Positions 25,895-35,321 of a stretch of DNA of 64,000 bases are shown here, one piece after another; position 1 is the first letter of the stretch, and each line of letters starts with the position of its first letter. Origin of the DNA: Pelagibacterium flavum (GTDB lineage: Bacteria; Pseudomonadota; Alphaproteobacteria; Rhizobiales; Devosiaceae); assembly GCF_025854335.1 (NCBI RefSeq), contig NZ_CP107716.1, positions 985,001-1,049,000 on the forward strand, given 5' to 3'. Under the pieces are notes generated by a model. That model saw only the letters and a program-made list of their open reading frames with translations. It searched no databases and was not told the DNA's origin. The translations under genes were made by a program, and so were the position numbers.

Positions 25895-27015
25895 ACGTGC
25901 AGGCGATTTCGGGGTTCGGCGTTAAGGGCCCGGCCTGTTTTCTGCTTGAGCTGGAAGGGCGTCGTATCCTTCTTGACTTCGGACAGGGGCCAGACGAGGA
26001 CGCGCATCTAGACCTCGGCGCGATCGGCAGGATCGACGCCGTGCTGATCGGCCATGCACACAAGGATCATGCCGGTGCATTGTCCCGGTTGTGGGAAATC
26101 GGTGATCCCCCTGTCTATGCGACAGAATGCGTCCAGATGCTGGTCGGTGGCGGCGCCAATATCCGATCCTTGCCGATGTTTGGAGAGGCAGAGGTTTTGG
26201 GTCTTCAGGTGCGCACCGGACGCAACGGTCACGCGCCTGGAGGCGTCTGGATTCGCGTTGGTGGTGAGGATGGCGTGCTTTATGGCGGCGATTTTTCGTT
26301 CGAGAGTTTGCTCTATCCGTTTGATCCGTTCCCGACAGCGGCCGTCGCCATTCTTGATGCATCGTACGGCATATGGGACGAACCCTTGATCAATGGGGTC
26401 AATCTCATCCTGGACCGAGCCAGCCAAGGACCCATACTGCTACCAGCGCCGGCCGGGGGTAGGGGGCTCGATATGGCCATTGCCTGTTATCGGGCTGGCC
26501 TGCCGGTGGCACTGTGCTCCGCGAACCGCATGGTGGCGCAAATGGTGCTTGGCCGGCCCGGGCTCATTGGGGCAGAGGGAACTGAACTGCTGGTCGCGAC
26601 GCTTGCTGCCGCACGCCCACTCGAAGCCATGACAATCCCTCAAGGTGTGATGATCGCCGCCAAGCCCGATGGAGCCGCCGGAATTTCCGCCGAACTGATC
26701 GCCCGCTACGCGGACCGTTCCGAGGTGGCAATCATCTTTACCGGTTACCTGCCAAAGGGCACCCCCGCCCGGGACCTTGTCGAGAGCGGTCGCGCCGAGA
26801 TCGTGCGATGGAATGTTCATCCCCGGCTCAGCGATTTCAGAGCTGCGATGGAGGCTATCGCCCCCGATAAGGTGATCCCTGCGTTCCTTCCGCAAAACGA
26901 CATCGAAGCCTTTAGGGCCGCGGTTGGTGATGCGCGGCTCGTTGATGGTCAATGGAAAAATGTTGAGACGGGCGATGGCCACGAGCGTCATGCCAGTGTC
27001 ATTGCGTCCGCCTAA
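25891..27015 (+). CDS. Metallo-beta-lactamase-fold hydrolase with beta-CASP-like tail
   Basis: A 374-residue cytoplasmic protein with the metal motif HAHKDH (55-60), an upstream Asp in ILLDFGQG, a third ligand His in NGHAPGG and GGDFSFES for the bridging Asp. The second half carries FTGYLPKGTPAR and WNVHPRLSDFRAAME, which resemble the beta-CASP segments of RNase-like members. The final ligand His of the usual VHGE segment is replaced in VIPAFLPQND. It is translationally fused into an ABC importer operon, where an RNase is unexpected; a phosphodiesterase acting on the imported compound is an alternative. Confidence 0.75.
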   Translation: MNVQAISGFGVKGPACFLLELEGRRILLDFGQGPDEDAHLDLGAIGRIDAVLIGHAHKDHAGALSRLWEIGDPPVYATECVQMLVGGGANIRSLPMFGEAEVLGLQVRTGRNGHAPGGVWIRVGGEDGVLYGGDFSFESLLYPFDPFPTAAVAILDASYGIWDEPLINGVNLILDRASQGPILLPAPAGGRGLDMAIACYRAGLPVALCSANRMVAQMVLGRPGLIGAEGTELLVATLAAARPLEAMTIPQGVMIAAKPDGAAGISAELIARYADRSEVAIIFTGYLPKGTPARDLVESGRAEIVRWNVHPRLSDFRAAMEAIAPDKVIPAFLPQNDIEAFRAAVGDARLVDGQWKNVETGDGHERHASVIASA

Positions 27016-27050
27016 AGCACGGGCGTCAATTCCCTACTCCAGAGGCTTTC

Positions 27051-28040
27051 ATGACACGCTTGTTTTTCACCTTGGGCGCTGCCCTGATGCTTGGCACTGC
27101 CCCTGCGGCCGTTCTGGCGCAAGACAACTCCACCATCATGGTCTACACCTCGCAGCCGACCGAGCAAATGGAGGCGGTGGTGGCCGCTTTCAATCAGGAT
27201 CATCCTGAAATCACTGTCGAATTGTTCCGCTCGGGTACCACTGAAGTCATGAGCCGCATCCAGGCAGAGGCCGCTGCCGGCGACGTTCAGGCCGACGTCG
27301 TGCTCATCGCCGACGCCGTCGCCATGACCCAGCTCAAGAATCAGGGCATGCTCTATGCCTATGAGGACGCCCCGGTCGAAAACCTGCCCTCAAGCGTCGT
27401 CGATCCCGACATGACCTTTTTCGGCACCAAGCTGATCACGACCGGCATCATCTACAACACCGAGCTGGTGGAAACCGCCCCCACATCCTGGGCCGATTTG
27501 ACTGCTCCTGAGGTGGCATCCGGCCTTATCATGCCCAGCCCGCTTTACTCGGGCGCTGCCGTGATCCACGTGGGCACCATGGTTCAACAGGATCAGTTCG
27601 GTTGGGACTATTACGAGACCCTTGCAGACAACGGCGCGATTGCCGGTCAGGGCAACGGCACCGTGGTCGAAGCCGTCGCTCGCGGTGAGAAGCCCTACGG
27701 CATCATCATCGAATATATAGCGCTCAATGCCAAGGCCGACGGCTCGCCTGTCGAGTTCGTGTTCCCCGAGGAAGGCGTGACCTCGATCACCCAGCCTGTC
27801 GCCATTTTCGAAGGCACCGACAATCTCGAGGCCGCCCAGACTTTCGTCGATTGGCAGCTCTCGGAAGTTGCCCAGCAGCAGTCGGTCGAACAGGGATACT
27901 TCCCGATCTTTGCCGGCGTTCAGCCTCCTGCCGGTTATCCTGAAGTCGAGACTCTGACGATCATTGAGGCCGATCCGGCAGTGATGCTCGCAGAGGACGA
28001 AGCCAACAAGCAGAATTTTGCCGACCTCTTTGGTGGCTGA
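27051..28040 (+). CDS. ABC importer substrate-binding protein (Fe3+/2-aminoethylphosphonate class)
   Basis: A 329-residue acidic periplasmic protein with a signal peptide ending AVLAQD. The pattern IMVYTSQPTEQMEAVVAAFNQDHPEI, GDVQADVVLIADAV and ITTGIIYNTELV matches the class that binds ferric iron, phosphonates or thiamine. The tyrosine pair of ferric-iron binders is not seen at its usual C-terminal place, so iron is less likely. GAGG precedes the ATG. The gene ends inside the start of the permease gene. Confidence 0.85.
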   Translation: MTRLFFTLGAALMLGTAPAAVLAQDNSTIMVYTSQPTEQMEAVVAAFNQDHPEITVELFRSGTTEVMSRIQAEAAAGDVQADVVLIADAVAMTQLKNQGMLYAYEDAPVENLPSSVVDPDMTFFGTKLITTGIIYNTELVETAPTSWADLTAPEVASGLIMPSPLYSGAAVIHVGTMVQQDQFGWDYYETLADNGAIAGQGNGTVVEAVARGEKPYGIIIEYIALNAKADGSPVEFVFPEEGVTSITQPVAIFEGTDNLEAAQTFVDWQLSEVAQQQSVEQGYFPIFAGVQPPAGYPEVETLTIIEADPAVMLAEDEANKQNFADLFGG

Positions 28041-29763
28041 TCCGAACTTGGATACGGCTGCTTCGCGAAAGCGATTTCCAGTGTCCGGCGAGCAGGTTTT
28101 GCTCGCCGGGCTCTGCATTTACGTGCTTGTCCTAACCATTCTGCCACTTGGCCGTCTGCTTGTTGAGGGGCTCCAGCCTGGCGATGAGGGGGAAGCGCTG
28201 GGGGTGTTGCTCGACACCTGGACCGGGCGCGCCGTCGGGCGTGCGCTGCCCAACACAATTGTTGCGGGGTTGGCCTCGACGCTGGTGTCGGTGGTCATCG
28301 GGGCCGTTTTGGCCTTCGTGTTGCGGCTGACCGACCTCTGGGGCAAATCGGCGCTCATCTTTCTGGCCATGCTGCCGATGCTGATCCCGCCGCAGATTTC
28401 GGCGCTGGCCTGGATCGAATTGAGTGGGCCGTCCAGCCCCATCCTGCGGGCGTTGGCTCTCGCGCCGCCGCCGGGAACAACAAATCCGCTGTACTCGCTC
28501 GGCGGTATCATTTTCGTGATGGGTATCGAACATTCACCGCTCGTATTTCTTGCCGTTGCGGCGGCACTGGGGAGCGTTTCCAACGACCTTGTGGAAGCCG
28601 CTCGGGTGAGTGGTATCAGACCGGGCCGCATTGTTGGTGCCATCATCGTACCAGCTGTCGCGCCGGCATTGACCGCGGGCGCCGCTCTCGCCTTTGTGTC
28701 TGCGATCGGCAATTTTGGCGTGCCAGCGCTCCTGGGCATTCCGGGGCGCGTCACGCTTCTGACCACTCTGATCTATCAGCGACTAAACGGCTTTGGTCCC
28801 AGCGTCCTGGGGCAGGTGGCCGCCATAGCGTTCATTCTGATCGGACTTGCCATTGTCGGACTGGCCGTCCGGGCATTTCTGGTCCGGCAGGTTCCCACTC
28901 TTGACCGCACCGGCGAGCCGATCCGGCCCTTTGCGCTTGGGCGTTGGCGCTTGCCGGCCACCCTTGTGGTGTGGCTGGTTATGCTCGTGCTTTCCATCCT
29001 GCCCTTAATAGCACTGGTCGCGGGGGCGCTGGTACCCGCGATTGGCGTCAGGCTGAGCCTTGAAACGCTATCCTTGGAGAATTTTCAGTTTGTCTTGTTT
29101 GGGAGCGATGCCATCCGCCGGGCTTTTGCCAACTCGATGGCTCTGGCCGGGCTATCGGCGCTGATCTGCGCCGCGGCAGCCGTGCCTCTGAGCTATTTCG
29201 CCATTGTGCGCAATCATCCTCTTGCCAAGGCGCTCGATATGGCTGCAGAAGCGCCCTATGCCGTGCCTGGCACCGTGGTCGCACTCGGGATCATCATCGT
29301 TTTTCTTCCACCGATCCCGCTGCTGGGCTTTTCGATCTATGGGTCCTTTTTGATCCTGCTCGTCGCCTATCTCGCACGGTTTTTGTTGCTGGCCCTGCGG
29401 CCGGTGAGTGCCGCGTTTGCCACGATGGACCCGGCGCTTGATGAGGCTGCACGGGTCTCGGGGATTCGGTCGTTGCGTCGGCTGGCCTTTATTGCCGCGC
29501 CCATTGCGCTGCCCTCCGCCATCGCGGGCGCAATGCTGATCTTCATGGCTGCGTTCAACGAGTTGACCCTATCGGCTTTGCTTTGGTCGACGGGCGTCGA
29601 AACGCTCGGTGTCGTGGTGTTCTTTCTGCAATACGAAGGTAATTCGCCCGCTGCCGCGGCGTTGGCGAGCGTCGTTGTCGCTGTTACTCTTTTGCTGGCT
29701 GCGATTGTCGATCTGGCCGGACGCCGCCTTGCTCCCGGGGCGGTGCCATGGGATGTCCGCTGA
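28033..29763 (+). CDS. Fused two-domain ABC importer permease (FbpB/ThiP class)
   Basis: A ~576-residue protein with about 12 membrane helices and two permease domains. Each has an EAA loop: DLVEAARVSGIRPGRIVGAI near residue 190 and ALDEAARVSGIRSLRRLAFI near 480. The start is unclear: a GTG at 28033 overlaps the binding-protein stop, and a TTG at 28018 is possible. It completes the ATPase, hydrolase, binding protein and permease operon. Convergent with the BKACE gene 57 bases away. Confidence 0.87.
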   Translation: MADPNLDTAASRKRFPVSGEQVLLAGLCIYVLVLTILPLGRLLVEGLQPGDEGEALGVLLDTWTGRAVGRALPNTIVAGLASTLVSVVIGAVLAFVLRLTDLWGKSALIFLAMLPMLIPPQISALAWIELSGPSSPILRALALAPPPGTTNPLYSLGGIIFVMGIEHSPLVFLAVAAALGSVSNDLVEAARVSGIRPGRIVGAIIVPAVAPALTAGAALAFVSAIGNFGVPALLGIPGRVTLLTTLIYQRLNGFGPSVLGQVAAIAFILIGLAIVGLAVRAFLVRQVPTLDRTGEPIRPFALGRWRLPATLVVWLVMLVLSILPLIALVAGALVPAIGVRLSLETLSLENFQFVLFGSDAIRRAFANSMALAGLSALICAAAAVPLSYFAIVRNHPLAKALDMAAEAPYAVPGTVVALGIIIVFLPPIPLLGFSIYGSFLILLVAYLARFLLLALRPVSAAFATMDPALDEAARVSGIRSLRRLAFIAAPIALPSAIAGAMLIFMAAFNELTLSALLWSTGVETLGVVVFFLQYEGNSPAAAALASVVVAVTLLLAAIVDLAGRRLAPGAVPWDVR

Positions 29764-29820
29764 AGCGCTCGCAGGAAAAAGCCGACCGATCTCGTTTGGC
29801 TGGTTTGCCTTTCAGGATGC

Positions 29821-30672
29821 TTATTGTGCCGCTGACGGGTGACCAGTCCGGCCCAATATTTCGAGAGCTCTATGTCCCTCAACCCGACTACGTCCTAGCA
29901 CTTCGGCAATCCCGGCGACCTGCGCCACGGAAATGGAATTGCTGGCAATAGGCCGGCCATGGGGATCAACGATGCTGTTCTCAAACCCGACGCGGGCATG
30001 AAGGCCGAGCCCTAGCGCTGTCGCAAGTGCCGCACGCTCTCCCTTACCGAACGCGCATACCATCCCGATTAGGTCGGCATCGCCGGCTTCATGCAGTCGG
30101 GCCGCGAAGGCCATGAGTTCGGCCGGATTGCTGGTGTGCTCATCTGCGTAGCGTCCAAGAACCATCAATATAGCTGTTGGGCCGTCAGGCAACGCGCCGG
30201 ACGTCCGCAGGGCGAGCAAGCGCTCCAGGTCGCCGAGATCGTACAGAATGTGCTGGACGCCGATTTGCTCGAGGCGGCACCAGGCATAGAAATCGCAAGC
30301 TTCCGAATACGGTTCCGGATCGGGCAGCATTTCCCTGATGGCTATCGATACGGCATCGGGATGCACCGCATTTACGAGGGAACGTTGTTGGGCGGGCGTA
30401 TAGCGGCCAACGGCTTCCGTCGTAATCTGCACAGCCAGGTCGGGACCGGCTTCGCGGCCTATTGCGGCGATGAGGTCCTTATAGCCCTCGGGGTCCAGCA
30501 CGTGCCGGCCGTGTTCGTCGCGGATATGGGCGTGGATGGCACCGGCGCCCGTCGCAAAACACTCGGCAGCGCAACGCGCCGTCTCGGCAATCGATACGGG
30601 CAGGGCCGGGTGGTCCTTTTTGGTGCGGCGAGCGCCGTTGGGCGCAACCATGATGAGAACAGGCTCGGCCAT
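29821..30672 (-). CDS. Beta-keto acid cleavage enzyme (BKACE) family protein
   Basis: A 283-residue TIM-barrel enzyme. In this family a zinc enzyme transfers an acetyl group from a beta-keto acid to a CoA thioester. The zinc histidines lie in AGAIHAHIRDEHGRH, and further marks are ITTEAVGRYT, SIAIREMLP, MVLGRYADEHTSNP and the C-terminal HARVGFENSIVDPHG. Specificity in the family ranges from 3-keto-5-aminohexanoate to carnitine-derived and other beta-keto acids. It is the last gene after a class III aminotransferase (3 bases apart), so an amino acid that becomes a beta-keto acid on transamination is a plausible substrate. Confidence 0.88.
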   Translation of the reverse strand: MAEPVLIMVAPNGARRTKKDHPALPVSIAETARCAAECFATGAGAIHAHIRDEHGRHVLDPEGYKDLIAAIGREAGPDLAVQITTEAVGRYTPAQQRSLVNAVHPDAVSIAIREMLPDPEPYSEACDFYAWCRLEQIGVQHILYDLGDLERLLALRTSGALPDGPTAILMVLGRYADEHTSNPAELMAFAARLHEAGDADLIGMVCAFGKGERAALATALGLGLHARVGFENSIVDPHGRPIASNSISVAQVAGIAEVLGRSRVEGHRALEILGRTGHPSAAQ

Positions 30673-30675
30673 CGG

Positions 30676-32007
30676 TCAGATCAGGCTGTTTTCGATCGCT
30701 GCGGCGAGCCGGTCGACGATCAGATCGATTTCCGTGTTCTCGACTATAAACGGTGGTGCAAGAAGGATGTGATCGCCACTCTCGCCGTCTATCGTGCCGC
30801 TCATCGGATAACACATCAGCCCCAACGCCATCGCGTTTGCCTTGATCCGGGCCGCCAGCCTGGTCCCGGGTGGAAACGGTGTCTTTGTCTCGCGGTCTGC
30901 AACCAGTTCGAGCCCGATGAACAGGCCGCGCCCGCGAATATCGCCAATGTGGGCATGATCGGAGAACTGCTTTGCAAGCCGGTCCGTGAGGTATCGTCCC
31001 TTTTCGCGCACTCCCGCCAGCATGTGAGGATGTGAAATCTTTTCTAGAACGGCGAGTCCGGCGGCAGTCGCCATAGCGTGGCCGTTATAGGTATGCCCGT
31101 GCTGGAAAAAGCCGGAGCCGGCGGCGACGGCATCATAGATGCGGCCCGACACCATAAGGGCACCGATCGGTTGATAGCCGGCGCCGAGGCCTTTTGCGAT
31201 AGCGATCATATCGGGGGCAATGCCGTCCTGCTCGCATGCAAACAATGTTCCCGTGCGCCCCATGCCGCACATGACCTCGTCGGCAACAAGCAGAATGTCA
31301 TATTTGTCGCAAACTGCCTTGATCTTCTGGAAATAGCCCTCGACGGGCGGCACGGCACCCATGGTGGCGCCGACCACTGGCTCGGCAAGGAACGCCGCCA
31401 CGGTATCGGGGCCGAGTTCGACGATCTTGTCCTCGAGTTCGGCGGCAAGTCGATCGGCATAGGCAGTGTCGGATTCGTTGGGCAGCTTGTCGCGATAGGC
31501 GCGGCAGGGCGAGACGTGATGCATCGCCTCGACCATAAAGGGCGCGAACTGGGAGCGACGCCAGCGGTTGCCGCCCGCCGACAAGGCGCCGATCGTGTTG
31601 CCGTGGTAGGACTGCCAGCGGGCGATGATGTTGCGCCGCTCGGGTTGATCGATCTCCAGAAAATATTGCCGGGCGAGCTTGATCGCTGCTTCCATCGCCT
31701 CCGAGCCCCCGGACACGAAATAAGTGCGCTCGATGCCATCGGGGGCCAGACTCACAAGTTTTTCAGCCAGTGCTTCTGCGGGTTCGCAGGTGAAAAAGCC
31801 GCTGTGAGCAAAAGCGAGCGTATCGAGTTGGTCTTGGATGGCGGCGCGGATGTCTAGATCGGAATGGCCGAGACAGGAGACCGCCGCTCCGCCAGAGGCA
31901 TCGAGATAGCGCTTGCCCTCGGCGTCGATCAGATAGGGGCCGTCCCCGGCAACCGCAACCGGCATGTCGGCCTTGGTGTGGCGGGGGAAAACGAATCGGG
32001 ATTTCAT
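30676..32007 (-). CDS. Class III PLP-dependent aminotransferase
   Basis: A 443-residue enzyme of the omega-amino acid aminotransferase family. The PLP lysine lies in MIAIAKGLGAGYQPIGA, preceded by LLVADEVMCGMGRTG and the family segment YFVSGGSEAMEAAIKLAR. The start at 32007 (MKSRFVFPRHT) gives the typical N-terminus; an upstream in-frame ATG at 32067 would add 20 atypical residues. It is upstream of the BKACE gene in a leftward operon with a stress protein and TRAP transporter. It probably transfers the terminal amino group of an imported amine or omega-amino acid. Confidence 0.9.
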   Translation of the reverse strand: MKSRFVFPRHTKADMPVAVAGDGPYLIDAEGKRYLDASGGAAVSCLGHSDLDIRAAIQDQLDTLAFAHSGFFTCEPAEALAEKLVSLAPDGIERTYFVSGGSEAMEAAIKLARQYFLEIDQPERRNIIARWQSYHGNTIGALSAGGNRWRRSQFAPFMVEAMHHVSPCRAYRDKLPNESDTAYADRLAAELEDKIVELGPDTVAAFLAEPVVGATMGAVPPVEGYFQKIKAVCDKYDILLVADEVMCGMGRTGTLFACEQDGIAPDMIAIAKGLGAGYQPIGALMVSGRIYDAVAAGSGFFQHGHTYNGHAMATAAGLAVLEKISHPHMLAGVREKGRYLTDRLAKQFSDHAHIGDIRGRGLFIGLELVADRETKTPFPPGTRLAARIKANAMALGLMCYPMSGTIDGESGDHILLAPPFIVENTEIDLIVDRLAAAIENSLI

Positions 32008-32033
32008 GGCGATCTCTGAGTTCGGGTTGAATT

Positions 32034-32468
32034 TCAGTCTTGAGAGCGAACCACGAGAACCGAACACTTTGCATGACGCACCACGCGCGCCGCGTTGGGG
32101 CCGAGAAGATAGTCTTCGAGTTCGGGACGCCCTGCCGACATGATGATCAGATCGGTCCCGATTTCGCGCGCATAGTGGAGGATGACCTTGTAAATGACCC
32201 CGTGGTCAACGATGTGGCGGTGCCTGACTTCCGGGGGGATCACCTGCCTGGTGAAGGCATGAAGCTGCTGGTTGCCCGCTTCGAGTGCCTTTTTTTCGTG
32301 ATCAGCGGGAAAAAAACCGCCCACAAATGACAGGCCGAAATCGGGGACCACGGTCAGGATGTGGATCTTGGATCCGAAATCGCGCGCATAGCGTACAGCG
32401 GTTTCAACAGCTTCGCGCTCATCGTCGAGATGGGCGAGGTCGATGGCAAGCAGGATATTGTCGTACAT
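32034..32468 (-). CDS. Single-domain universal stress protein
   Basis: A 144-residue UspA protein with NILLAIDLAHLDDEREAVETA at the start and the ATP-binding DLIIMSAGRPELEDYLLGPNAARVV near the end, where the usual G-x2-G spacing is partly changed. Universal stress proteins are common companions of TRAP-TAXI operons (TeaD in the ectoine system regulates its transporter). It lies nine bases downstream of the fused TRAP permease gene. Confidence 0.9.
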   Translation of the reverse strand: MYDNILLAIDLAHLDDEREAVETAVRYARDFGSKIHILTVVPDFGLSFVGGFFPADHEKKALEAGNQQLHAFTRQVIPPEVRHRHIVDHGVIYKVILHYAREIGTDLIIMSAGRPELEDYLLGPNAARVVRHAKCSVLVVRSQD

Positions 32469-32477
32469 GTCGGCCTC

Positions 32478-35249
32478 TCAAGCTTTCGCCGTATCGGTTG
32501 CTGCGAGTTTTCCGCCATTGCGGCGCCGCCGCTGAAGCCAATAGACCAGTCCGAGTATCAAAAGGGCTGGGATGAACATCAGCTCCTTGGGGGGGCGGGA
32601 CTCATCGACGACCAGTACTTCGGTGATCTGCATGCCGAAATTGACCCCGAAACGTTCGGCTTCCGATCCGAAATCGACAGACGTGATCTGGGCCTGCTCG
32701 CCCATGGTCATCACCTGCAATCCGGCCTGTGCCAAGCGCTCCTGGCCCGAGCCCTCCGGACCGAGATTGAGCATTACCGTTTTGGAGACGTTATCGCCCA
32801 GCGGCGATAATCCTTCGACACTTAGCCGGATATAGCCGTTCTCGGGCAACTGCTCGGCAATTTCGACGACCTCAGCGGGTGAGCGACTCTCATAGGGCGG
32901 ATAAATCATATCCATCCAGAATCCGGGGCGGAACAGCGTGAAGCATACGATCAACAGGAGAACGGATTCATAGATGCGGCTGCGTACAATGAAGAACCCT
33001 TGCGTCCCGGCTGCGAACAGCAGCATGGCTCCGATTGAAGATACGACGAGGAGGATCAGTTCGAACGGCGAGCCGATGCCGATGAGCAGCAACTGGGTGT
33101 TGAAAATAAAGATGAAGGGCAAGAGCATAGTGCGGATGTCGTAGCTGATTGCCTTGAGCCCGGTGCGAATGGGATCGCCCCTCGAGACAGCCGCGGCCGC
33201 AAAGGACGCCAGACCTACGGGCGGTGTGACGTCGGCCATCAGCCCGAAATAAAAGACAAACAGGTGCGCGGCGATCAGTGGAATTACCAGCCCTTGTTGC
33301 GAACCTAGTTCCACGAGTACTGGCGCCATGAGCGTGGCGACGATGATGTAGTTGGCGGTGGTGGGAAGCCCCAGACCGAGCAGAATGCAAATCGCCGCGG
33401 TCAGAATGAGCATGATCAGCAGATTGCCACCCGAGACGTACTGGACCACATCGACCAGAACGCCGCCGATGCCTGTTTGAGCCACAACGCCCACGATGAT
33501 GCCGGCGGCGGCGGTCGCGACGCCAATTCCAACCATATTGCGCGCGCCGGCGACCAGCCCCTGAAAGAGGTCGATGACCCCCTGTCGGGCTGGCCCGACA
33601 ATGTCGGACGCCCGGCGCATCAGCGCAATGATGGGCCGTTGAGTGAGGAGAATGAAGATGAGGAAGGCCACGGCGTAAAAAGCCGAAAGACCCGGCGAAA
33701 GCCGTTCGACGATCAACGCCCAGACCAGTACGACGACGGGCAGGATGAAATGGAGGCCCGTGCGCAGGGTCTTGCCAACCTCGGGCAACTCGATCACGGG
33801 GGCGTTGGGGTCATCGAGTTCGAGATCGTCCTCGCGCGCCGCCACCCAGAGTAGGGCGAGATAAGCGAGAAGGACTCCAATGGCGACAATGTTGGTTGCG
33901 ATTGGGCCGAAGACGTCGCGCGTCCAGCCAATGCCGTAATAGATGGCGCCTGCGAGAATGATCAGGCTCGCAACGGTGATGCCGAAGTTGATGGCCGAGC
34001 GATACCAGACAGTTTGCGTGCGGCGCGGCAGACCTTTGAGGTCATCCTTTACCGCTTCGAGATGCACGAGGTACAGCAGCCCGATATAGGAAATGATGGC
34101 CGGAAGAAAGGCGTGTCGAATGACATCGACATAGGGAATGCCGACATATTCGACCATCAGGAACGCTGCGGCGCCCATGACAGGGGGCATGATCTGGCCG
34201 TTGGTCGATGCGGCGACCTCTACGGCACCGGCACGTTCGGCGGGGAAGCCGACGCGCTTCATCAGGGGGATGGTGAAGGTGCCTGTGGTCACCACATTGG
34301 CAATCGATGAGCCTGAAATAAGCCCGGTCAATCCGGAAGCGACGACGGCGGCCTTGGCCGGGCCGCCGCGGAAGTGGCCGAGCAGCGAAAAGGCGACCTT
34401 GATGAAATAATTTCCGGCACCGGCCTTGTCGAGCAACGCACCGAACAGAACAAAGAGAAAGACGAAGCTCGTCGAGACCCCAAGGGCAATGCCGAAAACG
34501 CCTTCGGCGGTCAGCCATTGCTGGCTCATGGCGCGCTGAAAGGAGGAGCCGCGATGCGCGATCATGTCGGGCATGATCTGGCCGCCAAACGTATAGAACA
34601 GAAAAATGCAGGCGATTACCAACAGGGCCGGGCCGAGCGCGCGACGTGTGGCCTCAAGCAGCAAAACCATGCCAACGCCCGCTGCAATAAGATCGAGCAG
34701 AGTGGGCAGGCCGGGACGCGCCGCCAGATCGGTGTAGAATATGTACAGATAGCCAGCGGACACGGCCGCGAGCACTGCCAGGACCCAATCGACGGCGGGG
34801 ACGACATCGAGCGGCTTGGGGCGGAAGGCGGCAAACGCAACTGCACCGGCCACCAGTGCCATGATTGCGAAAATGGGCCATTGCTCCGAACCGCCGGCAA
34901 AGAGCGAGGCCGCATAGAGCAGAAATCCTGCTCCAGCGAGCCCGAAGACGATGGCGAAGACGGGGACGCCGCCAGTGCGCTTCACTATGCCGGGATAGGC
35001 CGTAAAGGCAAGAAACAGTGCGAAGGCGAGATGGATTGAGCGCGCCTGGGTATCGTTGAAGATGCCGAAGCGGAACCAGAAGGGGAAGGGCGAAGCGATC
35101 CATATCTGGAACAATGACCAGGCCAGAGCGACAAGGAACAAGATTTTGGCTGGCAGGCCCGAAGGGTTGCGCGCGCCGGTATCGGCCTTGGCAACGATGT
35201 CCTCGGGATTGTCGCCGCCGACCGCTTGACCGGATGTTTGTTCGCTCAT
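32478..35249 (-). CDS. Fused TRAP permease (DctQM fusion, TAXI type) with DUF3394-like tail
   Basis: A 923-residue protein with about 17 membrane segments, joining the small and large TRAP subunits. The large-subunit loops SGSSIANVVTTGTFTIPLMK and GLGLPTTANYIIVATLMAPV with LMADVTPPVGLASFAAAAVS are present. After the membrane part lies a tail of about 150 residues with a PDZ-like pattern (QITSVDFGSEAERFGVNFG) and a last helix followed by QRRRRNGG, as in the DUF3394 domain. The start at 35249 follows GGGAGGC. It works with the TAXI receptor at 35322. Confidence 0.92.
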   Translation of the reverse strand: MSEQTSGQAVGGDNPEDIVAKADTGARNPSGLPAKILFLVALAWSLFQIWIASPFPFWFRFGIFNDTQARSIHLAFALFLAFTAYPGIVKRTGGVPVFAIVFGLAGAGFLLYAASLFAGGSEQWPIFAIMALVAGAVAFAAFRPKPLDVVPAVDWVLAVLAAVSAGYLYIFYTDLAARPGLPTLLDLIAAGVGMVLLLEATRRALGPALLVIACIFLFYTFGGQIMPDMIAHRGSSFQRAMSQQWLTAEGVFGIALGVSTSFVFLFVLFGALLDKAGAGNYFIKVAFSLLGHFRGGPAKAAVVASGLTGLISGSSIANVVTTGTFTIPLMKRVGFPAERAGAVEVAASTNGQIMPPVMGAAAFLMVEYVGIPYVDVIRHAFLPAIISYIGLLYLVHLEAVKDDLKGLPRRTQTVWYRSAINFGITVASLIILAGAIYYGIGWTRDVFGPIATNIVAIGVLLAYLALLWVAAREDDLELDDPNAPVIELPEVGKTLRTGLHFILPVVVLVWALIVERLSPGLSAFYAVAFLIFILLTQRPIIALMRRASDIVGPARQGVIDLFQGLVAGARNMVGIGVATAAAGIIVGVVAQTGIGGVLVDVVQYVSGGNLLIMLILTAAICILLGLGLPTTANYIIVATLMAPVLVELGSQQGLVIPLIAAHLFVFYFGLMADVTPPVGLASFAAAAVSRGDPIRTGLKAISYDIRTMLLPFIFIFNTQLLLIGIGSPFELILLVVSSIGAMLLFAAGTQGFFIVRSRIYESVLLLIVCFTLFRPGFWMDMIYPPYESRSPAEVVEIAEQLPENGYIRLSVEGLSPLGDNVSKTVMLNLGPEGSGQERLAQAGLQVMTMGEQAQITSVDFGSEAERFGVNFGMQITEVLVVDESRPPKELMFIPALLILGLVYWLQRRRRNGGKLAATDTAKA

Positions 35250-35276
35250 TGAAGCCTCCCGCATGCTCAGCCGAAC

Positions 35277-35307
35277 CAAAACGGCCGGGGCGTTCTCACC
35301 CCGGCCG
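35277..35307 (-). terminator. Hairpin attenuator between TAXI receptor and TRAP permease
   Basis: CGGCCGGGG and CCCCGGCCG (35282-35290 and 35299-35307) form a nine-base-pair stem, followed by TTTTGG on the leftward strand. As in the dctPQM operon at 3472, a hairpin separates receptor from permease genes. Confidence 0.6.
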
Positions 35308-35321
35308 CAAAGCGTATTGGA

